Under the pieces are notes generated by a model, which saw only the letters and a list, made by a program, of their open reading frames with translations, did not search any database and was not told the DNA's origin. From Alnus glutinosa (Eukaryota; Streptophyta; Magnoliopsida; Fagales; Betulaceae): a stretch of DNA of 64,000 bases. The stretch spans positions 2,251,001 through 2,315,000 of the forward strand of contig NC_084886.1 in the NCBI RefSeq assembly GCF_958979055.1. The letters are read 5' to 3'. Shown piece after piece: positions 33,091 to 46,600 of this stretch. Position 1 is the first letter of the stretch. Every line of letters begins with the position of its first letter. The position numbers were made by a program, and so were the translations under genes.

Positions 33091-34486
33091 AAGATTTTCT
33101 AATATATTTTATTATTGTTCATTTGCTCTCTTTAATTTGTGAGATAAAGTTGTATTGTATAAAGATATAGGTTTAATATAGATCAATCTACAATATGTAT
33201 CTTCATAGATATTAATTATAATTAAATCTGCTCTTCATATATAAACTTGGGATTTGCGATCCCAAGTAAGATCGGTGTATGATCATGAGATCCTTTTCTA
33301 TAGATAGGAAGGGCTGTCGCACAAAATGTACTTTTAAGTAATTGCTTCATAGATCCTATATTTATCTATATGAAGAAGAAATCATGTAACGAAAGGGATT
33401 AGTAATAGAAATATATGTCCTACCGAGACAGAATTTATAACTTGCTATCCTCTTGCCTAGCAGGCAAATATTTACCTCTGTGGAAAAGGTGATTCATTCG
33501 AATCGACCTGTTCTAAAAAAGTAGAGGCATTTTGAATTGTTTGTTGACATAGACAAAGTCAAGGCAAACCTCTGAAATTATTTTAATATTGGACCTTGGA
33601 CTCTTTGGGTCTTTCTTGACCTAATTAGAAGGTTGGGGCTTTCTAATTTTAAATATATAAAGACAAAATGTATAACCTAGTTTTTCAGGATCTAATGAAA
33701 TTCGTTAGACAGAATCATTGCAATGAAATATCAGTATTTGATTGATCTAAGTTAATGTAATTTATTATTTATTAAAATTCTCTTTTGGTCAATCGTTGAA
33801 TTGAATGAAATCAACTTGAATGGGCATCATTCTATATAACAATAACATCTTCTTCTATTTTTATAACTCATTCAAGAATTGTTTTTGATCTAATCTGCAT
33901 TAATCATTAAAAAAAGGTAAATCCCTTATGATACCCCAGATCCGGCTCGATTATTGATTTGCGTTTTCCTAATGATATAAAAAAATCCAAAAGGATGCAT
34001 AACTAAACTAATAAATATTGATTCTTTTCAATAAAAAATTAAAAAATCCTTCTTAATTCCAATCATAACGGTAATTATGAATATATGTAAACCCCATAAT
34101 ATAACTTGTTACGTACACATATATTATCTAAATCTAATCAGGTATTCTATCCAATATTATTACTCTTAATAAAAAAAAAAGAAAAAAAGACACTCTTCTT
34201 AAAATATCCCATATACATAGGCGGGAACTGAGGAAGGTATTAGATTTATCCCAACGGTAGCAAAAGTAACAATAATGTTTCTAACGGGATGATTAGGCAT
34301 TACTTCTATATTAATAGGTATATTCTATCCAATATTATTATTTTTATACTCTTAATAAAAAAAGAAAAAAAAAACGAGAAAGTTGTTTGAAAAAAAAAAA
34401 AGACAATCTTTTATTATGATATAAAGTCGATATTCTAATACGATATATATAATCTGATATGATATACATAATAGGCATGCTCTGCT

Positions 34487-34565
34487 CTGGAACGGAAGGA
34501 GCCGAACCTCCGAATACTGGGACCAAAACCCATTGCCGGTTGCCTTACCACTTGGCCATGCCCCT
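34487..34565 (-). pseudogene. trnQ-UUG: Plastid-derived trnQ-UUG with internal insertion
   Basis: On the minus strand it reads GGGGCATGGCCAAGTGGTAA, then a UUG-anticodon segment GGGTTTTGGTCCC, then the T arm GGAGGTTCGGCTCC and the end CCGTTCCAG. It is 79 nt against 72 in plastids: about 7 extra bases precede the anticodon stem, which disrupts folding. Confidence 0.7.
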
Positions 34566-35779
34566 CATTCCTATATTATAAACATATAAAAGGGTGGATG
34601 TAAGAATCCACAGCCGACCATATCCTTCAAGTCGCACAGCGTTTTAAACTATTTAAGCCAAAATACCAAATGAAAATAGATCCTAGATAAATGGAATTTG
34701 TCGTTCCTGAATGGTAGTTACATGAGTGCAAAAGTGGCAAGGAAATTGATACTCGTGCTGCCATTTCGTTTCATCTCTTTCCCTCAAATCCTGATCGAAT
34801 GGCAAGCAAAGTTTCCACCTCGTTACCAAGACATCAAAGCATACTAGACAAGTTTATTTCTTAAAATCATACCAAAAGCTCTAACAACAACGTTTGGAAG
34901 AAACAACAGCACTTTTTGGCATGGAAAGCTAACATATTATAGGGTTTGACATTCATAACTGAGGGCAACAAGAATCTTCCTCCAAAGGAAGAAAAAAAAA
35001 GAACAATGCCCATCTGTAATGTAAAATAACAATCAACAACCATAGAAGGTAAAAATTAATTGTCTCCACAAGCGCACAGTTCTCAGACTCCCTAAGCTCA
35101 AGGAGGAGATATCCTGCCCAAGACCAAGGTACAGCCCACTTCAAGGAATCGGATACATGATTACTTCCTTCAGCGGTGCGGGGTACAAGTTATGTGGAAT
35201 GATAGTCAATACCATAGAACACACCTTCCACTCTGTTCTCTACAGCATCGCACTCCCAGCACAGAATGCTGAATAGTCAAATCCCCCTTCTACACCAACT
35301 CACCTAACACTTTCGAATATCCATGAGTGTTATTCAGCAGAATCACCTAATAACATAAGATACATCATCTTGGACAGTGTACGTGGGTGGAGACTTTCTT
35401 CAGAATATTCCTTCCATTCCTAATTTACATTTTCTTTTTATTTTTTATTTTTTTTCTTCTTTTCCCTCCCTTTCAACGACAGACATAAACCCCCAACTCA
35501 GATGATACCAAACGCATCCCACCCAAGTTCACAACCGCACCCATAGGCTGACATAGTTACTCAGAAGGCAATAGTGACAGAAAGAAATGGAACCATACTA
35601 TTCTAAGCTACCTTACATTTCTTGGTAGCTGTCCAGATAACCCATCTTGCCACATATCTCATCCATAATGTGCAACCAGCAGAGATATGCAGGTGTCAGT
35701 CTCTAGCCATGAAGACAGAAGCTATAACCCTGTTCATGGAGACCATCAGTTAGAGGTACCAACTATCATGCTGCCTCTC
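34566..35779. other. Intergenic region and 3' UTR of SKIP14
   Basis: Between the plastid insert and the SKIP14 stop codon. The last few hundred bases are probably 3' UTR of the minus-strand gene. No other gene recognised. Confidence 0.6.
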
Positions 35780-38206
35780 TTAACACTTCAGTGGTTGTTT
35801 CCCACATTCGGAGCAAAGCAACTCCAAACAAAACGTTTCCTCATATTCACTGTCATTAATGCAACAGCCACACTGAGAACACCGTAGTATGCAAATTGTG
35901 CATGCCCTGCATACCTGATTCGCATGTTCTTTCCCATGACAACCCTCAGCTGGGCAATCATAAACAAGCCTCAGGTTCTGGCATCTTGGGCACGTTTCAA
36001 GATCAATAGCACGATCATCATCACAGGACAGATAAATGTTCCCTCTGCGATAAAAATGCGGCTTGTGGGCATTCTGCTGTATCTGGCTATCCATGCCTAA
36101 CAAAAACTTCAACTCTTCATAATGCTTGTGTGCCACACCATAAAGTCCACCAATTCGCAAATGCTTCACTCCAGGAGTACCCACAGACTTGAAAGCCTTC
36201 AAGCAACTCACAATACCTTCAATACTGAGTCTTGTACATCCTGGCACACTCAACTGCATACAGGAAGAGCAAGTTTAGCAGTGTATCAATTTAATGCAAC
36301 AAAACAAATTATATGCTCAAACAGACAATTCATGCAGTAAAACACTGGTCAAAACGCCAAAAAATGTCCACACAGCAACAAAAGTAGGTATCTACAGTTA
36401 AGCCTAGTGCCACCAATAACCAGTTGACCCATCCCTGCATCATGAACCTAAATTTTTTATTTTTAGGTTCAGTCCTCAGATTCTCTCTATGCACCCATTA
36501 TTGCATGCACAGCATAGAGTAACATCCCCCCCCCCCCTCTTTTTAATTTTCGTTTTAATAAATAATACTCAAGCTTAAGGTGAAAGTCTTGTCAATTAAT
36601 TCTAAACTTACAATTTGGTCATTGTACTTGGCTAAACAGAATGAAATGCAATAGCTCAACTTCAGACCTCTAATCCTAACATCAGACTGCATGAACCTGA
36701 TTCAGCTTGGATTTGATTAAGTTGCTCCTATTTTTGCTTGTTATGTAGAAAGACACATGGACACTTTTCTGTGTAATAATATCCACTTCGAAAAACAGCT
36801 AACCAAATATAAAAGGTAAAAATGTTACGCCACCTTTAAGACAAATTCTGAGAGCACCTCTTAATATGATAACTATGCAATTAACATTATATCTAGAACT
36901 GTCACAAAATGCATGTCCAGAAGACAATCAACTCTAGGAACAGAACAAGCAAAATTTGAAGAGAAGACAGAACATAGAAGTAAAGATCCAGGCTGTATAA
37001 GACAAGTCAGACTACTTTTATCACTGTCATTGGTGAACTTTTTAATAATACAAGGTCATGAAATTCAATTTGAAGTTTTATTGAGAATGGACCTAGAATT
37101 ATTTTAGAGTTTTCAATGGGAGGATAAAGGCTTCCAAAATGAAATAGAGACCAAAAAAATAAATCATCCCAATCATACAGACACATGGATAAAGACGGTA
37201 ACAAAGACATGAATAGATCAACTAATCTGATAGCTGCATTGATGAAATGAGTCACACTGACCTTGGTAAGCCTTGGATTACTTTCAAGCACGCGTTTCAG
37301 ACCATTATCAGTGATCTTTGTGCACTCCACCAGGCTCAAGCATTGGAGACTACCTTGAGCTCTATTAGTTAATTGCAAAAGAATATCATCAGTGATCTTC
37401 TCATTCAAAGGTTGATCAATGTGTATACTCCTCCACAAAAGAGGGTCACCTCGAACTGTAGAGCGCAGAGATCTACACACAGTTTCAACAACAAGGAGAT
37501 CCCGCTCACTCACATAACCAAGGGCTAAATTGAAAGCTGCATGAGGAGCTCCTATATCTCCATCGGAACAAATCCCATTGCCCTCCCAACAATCTTCACC
37601 TTGCTGGCCAGCAACTCCAAAAGTTTCATTTCCCAAACCTAGAATGTCATCCATGTTACAATCTGATCCAAAATGACCATGGCAGGAAGCATCACGAACT
37701 TCCTTCATCCCTGAACACCCACCAAGTCCACTTGCCACATTGGACTTATTATCAACCTCCATAGTCCCAGGGAAAGCCTGGAATCTCATAGCATTGTTCC
37801 AAATAAAATTCAACCCTGCAAATAACTGATAGCTATCATTGCTTGCCCCAACCTCATCCCCACCATACCCACCAAAACCACCATAATCAACCTCCAAGTC
37901 TTCAAGCCAACCAGTGATTGCTGTAAAAGTGGTACTTATATCCATACCAAAGGGATCTGAAGGCAAAAGATCAAGAACGTCGTTTGATACCGACTCCTGT
38001 GAGCCACTCCTATCACATCTGTCCCTCCCATAATCAAATGGATCATCAACTTCCCGGTTCGAAAGCCAAGACTTGCCGAACCCATCTCCATTCTTCTCCG
38101 GGAGACCCTCGACAAGATAACCATTAGCAATCCTAATGGGCGAAACCAAATTGTCCTCGGCCAGATGCGCAGGAAAGATTGGTCGATGCGAAAAGTTCAA
38201 GGCCAT
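35780..38206 (-). CDS. SKIP14: F-box protein SKIP14-like
   Basis: SKIP proteins are F-box adaptors of SCF ubiquitin ligases that bind ASK1/SKP1. Two exons: 37262-38206 and 35780-36253, joined in phase 0 (1419 nt, 472 residues). The first 200 residues are acidic and Gly/Asn-rich with low complexity. The F-box-like segment is about residues 215-265 (HAAFNLALGYVSERDLLVVE, then VCRSLRS and LLWRSIHI). Leucine-rich repeats follow (LQCLSLVECTKITDNGLKRV). The C-terminal 80 residues are unusually rich in cysteine, with many CxxC pairs (CPRCQNLRL, CRACTICILRCSQCGCC, CSECGKQPLKC), suggesting a metal-binding tail. The start ATG at 38206 begins MALNFSHRPIFPAHLAEDN. Reading on past exon 1 without splicing gives only a short intron-coded extension, so splicing is needed for the tail. 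Confidence 0.93.
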
Positions 38207-40493
38207 TGTATATATAAACCTTATCCCAATCTCTCTTTACAGAATATATGACCAAACCCTAGATTTCTTTGAGTCTTTTTCCGAAAAACACAAGGTTTAA
38301 AAATAAAAAATAATTGCAAAAACAAAAGAAAAGGGAAAATTTCCCGGGAGATCTAACAAGAAAAACCCTCGATTTCGGATGGCAAACTAAAACGACGCAC
38401 CAAAAATTTCACAGAGTTTCTTGCGAAGAACCTGAAATTAGCTAGAATGGAATAAAAACGATGCCCTAAACGAATATATCTACAACATAAGAATCAATCA
38501 AATTTCTTTTTTTTTTTTCTTTTCTTTTTTACCCCTAAGCTAACCTGATCAAAACTAGGGTTTGCAAATTTTACACAAAAAAAAAAGAACAAAAAAAAAA
38601 AAAACGAGAAGACTATTCGGATCGAATAAATGGATAAGCAGTGGAGCAAAAGACAAATAAAGAACCTGAATCGGCGATGACCAAATCGAATCTAATCGAC
38701 AATGATTACCACGACGATGGCCGGAAACAAAACCCTAATTTATTTGCCCACACAAGGAATACAATCGACGGCAAGAGCGGAGTCTCTTGGTATCGAATCC
38801 TCGCAGAAGAAAAAGCTTCTTTGTTGAATCTATGAAGTTTGGGGCTTTTAGGGTTTCTGTCTGGTCGGAATTCGATCCGAAGAGCGGCGAGCCCGTCGAT
38901 CGAGTTCTCAAAGAAAAGCAATAGCGAGAGGGGGAGAGAGAGAGGGAGAGAGAAAGAGAATAGTAAAGGGCAAAAAGAGATATAAAGAAAATAAGGAAAT
39001 TAGAGAGTGAGAAAAAGTGAAGGGCAACGGTGAATTGTTCAATTTAGGGGATAGGAAAGGACACGTGTCGGGTGCAAACAATGGGTTACTCGTTCTTCGC
39101 AATGAGATGTGGCGGGAGACGGAATTGTTTTTCGTGTGTTGCGCGCCTTTCGGTGCTCCTGATTCCTCGGCCTTGGGAGTATTGCTTTGATGCTTTTGTT
39201 TTTTACGGGATTCCTGTGTTTGTGTCCGTTCGATCTTGATCCGATGGGCTGGATTATCGTAGTAAGGCGGGGTTTTGGTTTCGTGTTGAATTGGGTTTTA
39301 GGATGTTTAAGAAGATAAAAGATGGCTGGCTGGCTGTGACGTGATGTGCGTCAAAAGGGTCAAAGATGAAAGATGTGTTTAGCTTGTGTGAAGCGTCTGA
39401 CCTCACCCAATCCGTATCGCGTGGGAGATTTTATTGGATAATTGGATTTTAAGGGAAAATATCCGACCCGTTCCCTCTCTCTCATTCCCCTTTTTTTTTT
39501 TCTTTTTTTTTTTTAAAAAAAAAAAAACTAATAATTGTTATTTGATTTAGTTTTTATTTTTATTTTTTTATAAGTAATTATTTGATTTAGTTATTGGTAC
39601 ATCCCTATGGTAGCTTTCACTGTTTCAAATTTTTGGGTTTGAAATCCGTGATTTTTAAAAATATAGTTGAGTGTATGAAAAAATCGCGATTCGGCATTTA
39701 AAATCACATATTTATTATCATGCAATTTGAAAAGGTGATTTTTTCACTTTTTTAAACCTTTTTTTTTTTTTTTTTTAAATGCACTATCAAACAATGTATT
39801 TTTTACTATTCTGTTTAAAAATACACTGGCATACAAAATTACATGACCAAATGGGACCCCGACTCTCAGAAGCAACTAAGTTGGGATTGGTAATGGGTTC
39901 AAAAAATTGAAGCCCAAGTAAAGGAGGAAATAAATATCCGCAGGGGAAGTCTGCTGTCCCAGTTTGTTTAGCCATATCAAACTATTTCATTCTTTGACCG
40001 GTTTTGGTTGGCCATTACAAGTTCTTTTTTAAGAGAAAAATAAAAATATTATTATTAACATATCATATCTGTCACGGCAAGGAACGGTTGGTTCCTTTCT
40101 GACACTAGATAGCTTGAAGTTCCGGGAGACAATCTCCAAATCCCTAAGCATCTCACAACGGGAACCCTTGAAGACAAGGCATCCGACGCTTTGGTCAAAG
40201 GTAAACTAATTTAGGTTCGAAAACAGATTCTGCTTTGTGAATGCCGCAAAAGCCAAGTTAGAACGACAAAGCATTAAACGAAATAACCAGTAACAACAGC
40301 ATAATAGAAAGGCATCACGACAAGGCCAGTAAGTTAAAGAGTGTTCTCTGATTGTTCCAAATCAAATCCAAACAGAACAGAGGCCAAAGATAAATTTCTA
40401 AAATCTAGGCTTAATCCCGACAGATGAAAAGAGAACTGAAAAAATCTGCAGCAACTCAAAAATTTTCAACCAAAAATTATGGATCCTTCCTAG
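38207..40493. other. SKIP14 promoter/5' UTR and SRP72 3' flank
   Basis: The part next to 38207 is probably SKIP14 5' UTR and promoter. It contains a GA-rich tract at about 38928-38962 and may hold a 5' UTR intron. Long T- and A-runs lie at 39490-39530 and 39757-39776. Bases 40050-40493 are probably SRP72 3' UTR. No extra gene recognised. Confidence 0.6.
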
Positions 40494-43400
40494 TTAATTC
40501 CTAGACTTCTTTCTAGACGACTTGGATGAAGGCTTGGGTTGCTCTGCAACTGCATTATGTGAGGCTCCTTTGGAGGAGCCCCCTTGGCTTGATTTTGTGT
40601 TTGAAGTGTTGGAACTGGCACCAGAAGTACTTGATTCCTGTTTTTCTCTAACAACTGCACCCTGAGATCCTCTCACCTGAGCTGCTCTCTTATCCTTCCT
40701 CTTCGGTCTGTAACTCGACCTCTCTCTCTTGGGGAGCCACCTTTCTGGATCTGGTGGAGGACCTGCGTTTGCCGGGTCAAACCCTTTAGGGTACCTCGGC
40801 TTCCTCTTTCTCTTCTTCTTTCCTTTTGCTTTACTCTTCCCCTCCTCATAGGCCTCAGTGACCCCAACATCAGAAGCACCCTCGACATGCTTCGCTCCAG
40901 AAGTCCTCTCCAAACCATCCACATCAACCCCCTTCAAACCTGGTAACGGCTTCAGCTGCTTCTCATAAACTTCTGCCTTGTTCACATCCACACGAGCAAC
41001 CGTAGTTACCAGCCCAACCAATGCTTCTATATTTCCCTGGCTTTTTACAAGCTCCTCATATAAACGGGCAGCATCCTCTTCAAGGCCATGCCTGAGCTTG
41101 AAGGAAGCAGCCTCTTGCATTACGACATTAAGCTTATTGTCCTCAGTCATGGCATTTGACCACCATTTGATTGCAGAGTCAAGCACAGCAGCTGCACCGT
41201 CAATATCTCCAGCACGCTCCTTAAGAGACACAAGGGTTGCAACGGTGGCAGGCATGTGCTGGACATCAGGTATCTTAACCAGGGACTCTGCCGCAATATG
41301 GGGATGGCCAGCAGCAGCAGCAATCTGTGCCCTTGCTAGGAGAACAACCTTGGATTTATCAGGGAACTTTTCGGCAAACTGTGCCAGAACTTCTTCTGCT
41401 CTCCCAGCCTTGTTCTCTCTCACCAAAATAGCAGCTTGAAGCAATACAGGCATCACACTGTCAGTAAACATGCCAGGCAGTGCAGCAACAAGTTCTCGAG
41501 CCTGTAAAAGTTTAACAAGAAATAGAGTTCATCATTAGTTTGTTTTTTCCCTTTCCCTGCTTGTATTTGCTTAGAGGAAAAAAAGAAAAGAAGAAGGAAA
41601 TCAGCAGCACCTAGAGTTCTTCGCTTTGGTACAGAACCACAGGGAAGTACTAAAAATAAATTAGTTAACTAAAAGGAGAGAATTCAAGACCTGATCCAGC
41701 CTATTTGCATGGAGAAGTAAAAGAACCCGATTTGTATATATTGCTTCCCTTTGTTTTGGTGAAAGCTTCAAGTCAAGTCCACGAGCAAGCTGAAAGTTCT
41801 GCGAATCCTTCTCTTTCAGCCGGTCAAGTTTCCTTAGACTATCAGAAACCTCTTTTGCACCTTTAGACACAATAAGGTTGTTCACTGCCACTGCTAGTGA
41901 TGATTCGTCTGCCAAATCTCGATTAATAATATCTGTGTAAGCTTCAATGGCCTCTTGTGCGTGCCCAAGGAGCTGATGAATAAAGATAATTTGCATTACT
42001 TGCTGCCCTTGTCATCAAAAGAAGAAAAGATCCAAGTTTTATATGACGTAATAATCTCACCTGCTGAACATAGGCCAACTGGACAGCTATAGGAGCCAAT
42101 TCAATCTCTATTTCATCATCAGGCAAGTTCTCTTCCAATAGCGTTTCCTGACCAATTCTGACAACAACAACAAGCACATTAGCGTCCATTACATCATCAC
42201 TGTTCTACAGAATTTTTCCCCCTTTTCCAAGTTCATGCATGTGCTCACAGTTCAGTGAATCTCAATTCATTCCACACTGAAACCCTTGTTTCCTTCATAT
42301 TCAGTGGAAACAATAAAAAAGAAAAAAGAAAAAGAAAAAGAAAAATAAAGTGCGTATAAAACTATCAGCATAGATCCCTCCATCACTTTCTTCACAACAT
42401 TTAAGATTAAAAGTGATGATGTTACAATACAGGATATGATTTCCAGACTCCAAACATAACTTATTCAACTGAATGTAAACTCCTCCCGAATCAAAGTTAT
42501 TTCCTTTTGAATGTCAACTTCCCCAAGTACTATTTGTAGTTACAACCAAAATTTAAAGAGAAAAGAGTTTAAACCATCTGCTGCAAATGGCAAAAAGAGA
42601 ACTTTTCAAAAGATGCGCAACCACGATTCAGAAACAGAATACCAGGTTCTATGAAGAAGCATTATAGAATCCTAAAATGTTAAATATCATTATACATTAT
42701 AAGGAACTGCAATATACAACACCAAGTAGAAGTTTCTTTGCATTGAAGATTACAGATGGCTCTTAGTCCGAACCCTTAACTTACTTCTACAAGCAGGAAT
42801 CTCTCTCTTTCAATGGGGTCTGTCTCGCCACCAAAAATGAAGAAATAAAGGACTTCTATGTACTCAGGTCATATACAAGGGGAAAAGCCAAAACCATGAC
42901 CCAAATAGACCAAATCAGACCTCAAACTTTAATATACTATCACAACACCGAGCAGCGGGTTTGCAGTGCACAATATAATCACACAGCAAAAATGAAATGA
43001 ACAATTAAAGAACAAAACTGAGTTCCCATTAGTCCAAAATAATCTTAAGAGCAAATGGTTTGCTTGACTAGATGCTGCTTAACAAAGTTGCCGTAATTCA
43101 AATCTAAGCTCTGCATGTATATGGTCATATAAGATTTCTGTAAAGGTACTGTTTACAAGATACTAGCAGCCACATTCAAGAAAGCTGCAGATACACCAAA
43201 CTTAAGCTTGAGAAATAATGCAGTAAAGAGAGTACTAAGCATCAAAAAATAATATGAAAGTTAATTTTTGAAATTATGATACTATTCAATAAAGTTGAAA
43301 GCAAAATAGTACATTACCTTCGCGCTGAAAGCAATAGTTGTTCTGCATCTGTGTACTTGTTACTTTCAATTAAAGAACAAGCAGTGTTGAATGCCAACTC

Positions 43401-44877
43401 AAAACTGCTAGTTGCTTTGACTCTAAGTGTATCCATCATTCTTTGCACTTCAGAAGCCCTCCCAGCGGCAACCAAACTAGCAACAGAGTTTATTTCTAAT
43501 GATTCAAACTTGGATTTTTGAAGCTTGTGATAAATATCCATGCAAGCATCCATTTTTCCCAGACGATACAGAATCTGAGACTCTAACAGCATGGCTGTAG
43601 AATTCCCCTCTAGGCTTTTCAAGGACTCCAAAGCTTCATCGAGTTTGTTTTGTCTGTATAAGCAGTATGCCTATTTAGAGATAGCAAAAGCAAAATAAGA
43701 ACATCATTGAGGCATGTAAGTATGCTCTTGGAGCATTATATACAACCAAATGTAAACTTGAAAACCCCAGATATATTTGTGGAAGAAAATCCTTAATGAA
43801 ATAATATGTAATGGTCCACATTGCTGTTTTCATTTGATTGAGCTCATATAAGGACCACAGACTAAAATACAGGAAAATTGGGTGTTCCATCTGATATTAT
43901 TCAAACTACTAAGACCGCATGGAATTGAGAGTGGAGAACGATTCAACTAGAGTGAAAAATTAACATATGAACAAGGAAAAGAAAAAAACTTGAATTGCAC
44001 ATTAACATGAAGAGAGAGAGAGAGGGAGAGAGAGACACCTAAATCCAAGGGTACTTCACAATTCACATCACATACCAATCACCAATCTTGCCAAATTTGT
44101 AGTTCTTTTCCTGTCAATTTTCTGACCCGACAAATTATAGGATTTTTATAAAATGAGAGAGAAATAAGCTTCCACAAAACTAAAGACCAATCACATACAG
44201 CATGCGCACACGCACTCAATATGGCAATATTATGGTAAAACAAAGACTTCAAACTTTACTTTCCTAAGGAAGTAATCAGCTTGTGAGTTCCTATTTCATT
44301 TATTGTCCGCTCTTTTCAGGCTAGGGTCATTATAATTCAAGGCAATGCCTAGTGATATAAAATCTCTCTGTTTTCTTAAGAATTCACCAATGTAAGGTTC
44401 ATCGAAATTTATTTACTGCAATGCATTCGGCTTCAACCAACAGAGGACAACAGATTTAACTGCAAATACGGATAAATTGTTCGAGAAAGCAACTACCTTG
44501 AAGAAACTGAAATCAATCGGAAACTTCTGCGAGGACTGAATCGTCGAGATAGCGTCCTCGATCTTATCGGCCTTGATCAACGCTACAACCTTGCACCGAA
44601 TCGCGTCCTCATCACCAGGTGCGATAGAGAGAACTGAAAAGGATTAAAAAATACATATACAAATCACACATTAAGACTGAATAAATAAACTGACGAATTC
44701 GGAGAAGGAGACGAGCGTGAAAGTGAGGATTGGACCTTGATCTGCGACTTTGGCCGCTTGTTCGAAATCGGATCGTTGGATGTGCTTGCTAAGGGAACCG
44801 AACAGATCTTCGATAGGAGGGGGAGGCTGCGACGGCGAAGGAGAGGGTTTCGCTTTGTCCTTGGGCTTCGGAGCCAT
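40494..44877 (-). CDS. SRP72: Signal recognition particle subunit SRP72
   Basis: SRP72 joins SRP68 on SRP RNA in the cytosolic particle that targets secretory proteins to the ER. Six exons: 44736-44877, 44497-44633, 43318-43670, 42061-42157, 41691-41972 and 40494-41501 (2019 nt, 672 residues, the usual plant size). The start is MAPKPKDKAKPSPSPSQPPP. TPR-type helical repeats fill residues 25 to about 500, for example LYRQNKLDEALESLKSLEG and LLGHAQEAIEAYTDIINRD. The RNA-binding region is clear near the C-terminus: a basic run KGKKKRKRK (about 563-571), then PRYPKGFDP and DPERWLPKRERSSY (588-601). The end is Ser/Lys-rich. All five introns are GT-AG. It is divergent from the oligopeptidase gene. 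Confidence 0.96.
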
Positions 44878-46256
44878 GGATTTTCCAGCACGTGAGAGCT
44901 TTGGCTATGATTTTCTCGCTTACCAAACAGAGGAGAGAAAAAATAAAAACAAAGGGAGATAATTGAACCGAGACGGAGGCTCAAGTGGAGATAGCTGATG
45001 AGGTTACGGCTATCTTCGGTTTTGCACCCTCCTGAGTCCTGGCCTTACTTCTCCCTGTTTCCCCTTCTTCGAATTCGGGTTTGGTAAGAACCGACTGACC
45101 CGCATTACTGTCATCCTGGCCCATCCTTTGGCGAGCTTGTGTCTTAGTGCAGGCCCGGGGACTAAAAGACTTTTGGGGCCCTGTTAGGGTATTATCTTTA
45201 TCTACTACAGTTTTCTATAAAATAATGACAATTGTATGGTAAACCAATTATCAAGAAATATGAATAAAATGTAGTTTTATTGAGATATTCCCTAATATGG
45301 ATGTAGAGATAAAATAATGCTTTCCCCACTCATTTTACTGTGTTAATGTTATTGTGCTTATCAGTCCTTAAATTATTGTTTATTAAAAAAAAATTAAAAA
45401 AAATTAATGACTGATGGACACTGTCACATTAACCTAGTGAAATGAAAATTGAATATTTATAATTACTTATAGGCCGAATTACTCAAAAAAAAATCCTTTA
45501 AATTATTCTCATCAAGTTTCTTGATACCGCAAATGGAGGATGCTATGATTCCAATAAACTCTTTATATAATTCTTAAATGAATAACTAAGAAAAGGGTTT
45601 TCATTTGCTCTCCATCTGCATGATATAGTGAATTTTTTAGCCCAGACAATTAAATTGCAACCACTTACGATTTAAACAAGTTGAACAAAATCAAAACAGT
45701 TCAATCTTTAGTACACATGAATGTAACACAGCCCATCTCACGACACATCAATAAGTATGAGTAGTAGTGGGTTGGTAGGTGATATCGGATCATATTACAG
45801 AGACACGAAAAAGACATAACTACACTGTCGCCGGTGAACTACCATTCACCAATTTTCAAAAAAATAAAATAAAAAACTACCATTCACCAAACTTCAGTGT
45901 TAGGTAATGTGCCCTATAGCAGTTTTTTTTTTTATTTAAAAAATACCTCTATCGCAGGTGTTGACTGATAGGGATTTTTAGCTTTTTTCTTAAAAAAAAA
46001 AAAAATTGTTAGTAATTTGAGTAATACATATGAAAGAGCCTACTTATATGCCTAAATAAGTGACTAAATAATTCAAAATTTATTTGGATAATTAAATTTT
46101 ATATGAGTTTTTGTATAATATATTGCCTAAATTAAGAGTAATTTGAACAACGAATTACTAGACATTCTAATTTGTTTGAACAAAATATTGAAATTTGTTG
46201 GCAGATCAAACAGTAAATAAAAGGCTTCGTAACTGTTCGTCGTGTTCGATACAATT

Positions 46257-46600
46257 GTTAGCAGAAGATGCTAGAATAGCAGTAAAGGGGGAACTCCATC
46301 AAATTCAACAATTTGAATAAAACTCACCAAGCGTGTGTGTGTGTTAGCAGAAGATGCTAGAATAGCAATAAAGGGGGAGCTCCATCAAATTCAACAATTT
46401 GAATAAAACTCACCAAGTGTGTGTGTGTTAGCAGAAGATGCTAGAATAGCAGTAAAGGGGGAGCTCCATCAAATTCAACAATTTGAATAAAACCCACCAA
46501 GTGTAAGTGTGTGTGTGTTAGCAGAAGATGCTAGAATAACAGTAAAGGGGGAGCTCCATCAAATTCAACAATTTGAATAAAACTCACCAAGTGTGTGTGT
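46257..46600. repeat. Minisatellite, four units of 84-90 bp
   Basis: Units start at 46257, 46343, 46427 and 46517 with GTTAGCAGAAGATGCTAGAA and end in a GT dinucleotide run. Units differ by only a few bases plus the length of the GT run, so expansion is recent. Confidence 0.95.

Larger units (their letters stand above)
32788..34565. mobile_element. Nuclear plastid DNA insert (NUPT), mosaic and decayed
   Basis: The left part holds the 3' half of plastid trnE-UUC, the trnE-trnY spacer, trnY-GUA and the start of the trnY-trnD spacer, in plastid order. A run of about 40 A residues (33049-33088) separates this from 33090-34565, which ends in a decayed trnQ-UUG. In plastid genomes trnQ is not next to trnY, so at least two plastid segments are joined. 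The stretch 33240-34300 looks like plastid spacer sequence, but I could not assign it to a gene. Confidence 0.75.

Noticed and set aside
34204-34330. Possible small plastid membrane-protein gene inside the NUPT
   Set aside because: A hydrophobic stretch appears in one frame but contains a stop, and I could not match it to any plastid protein.
40978-41439. 153-codon plus-strand frame within SRP72
   Set aside because: Antisense to SRP72 exon 6, composed of Ser/Ala-rich low-complexity sequence with no family resemblance.
46257-46600. CRISPR-like array
   Set aside because: Units are contiguous 84-90 bp tandem copies without unique spacers, in a plant nuclear context.
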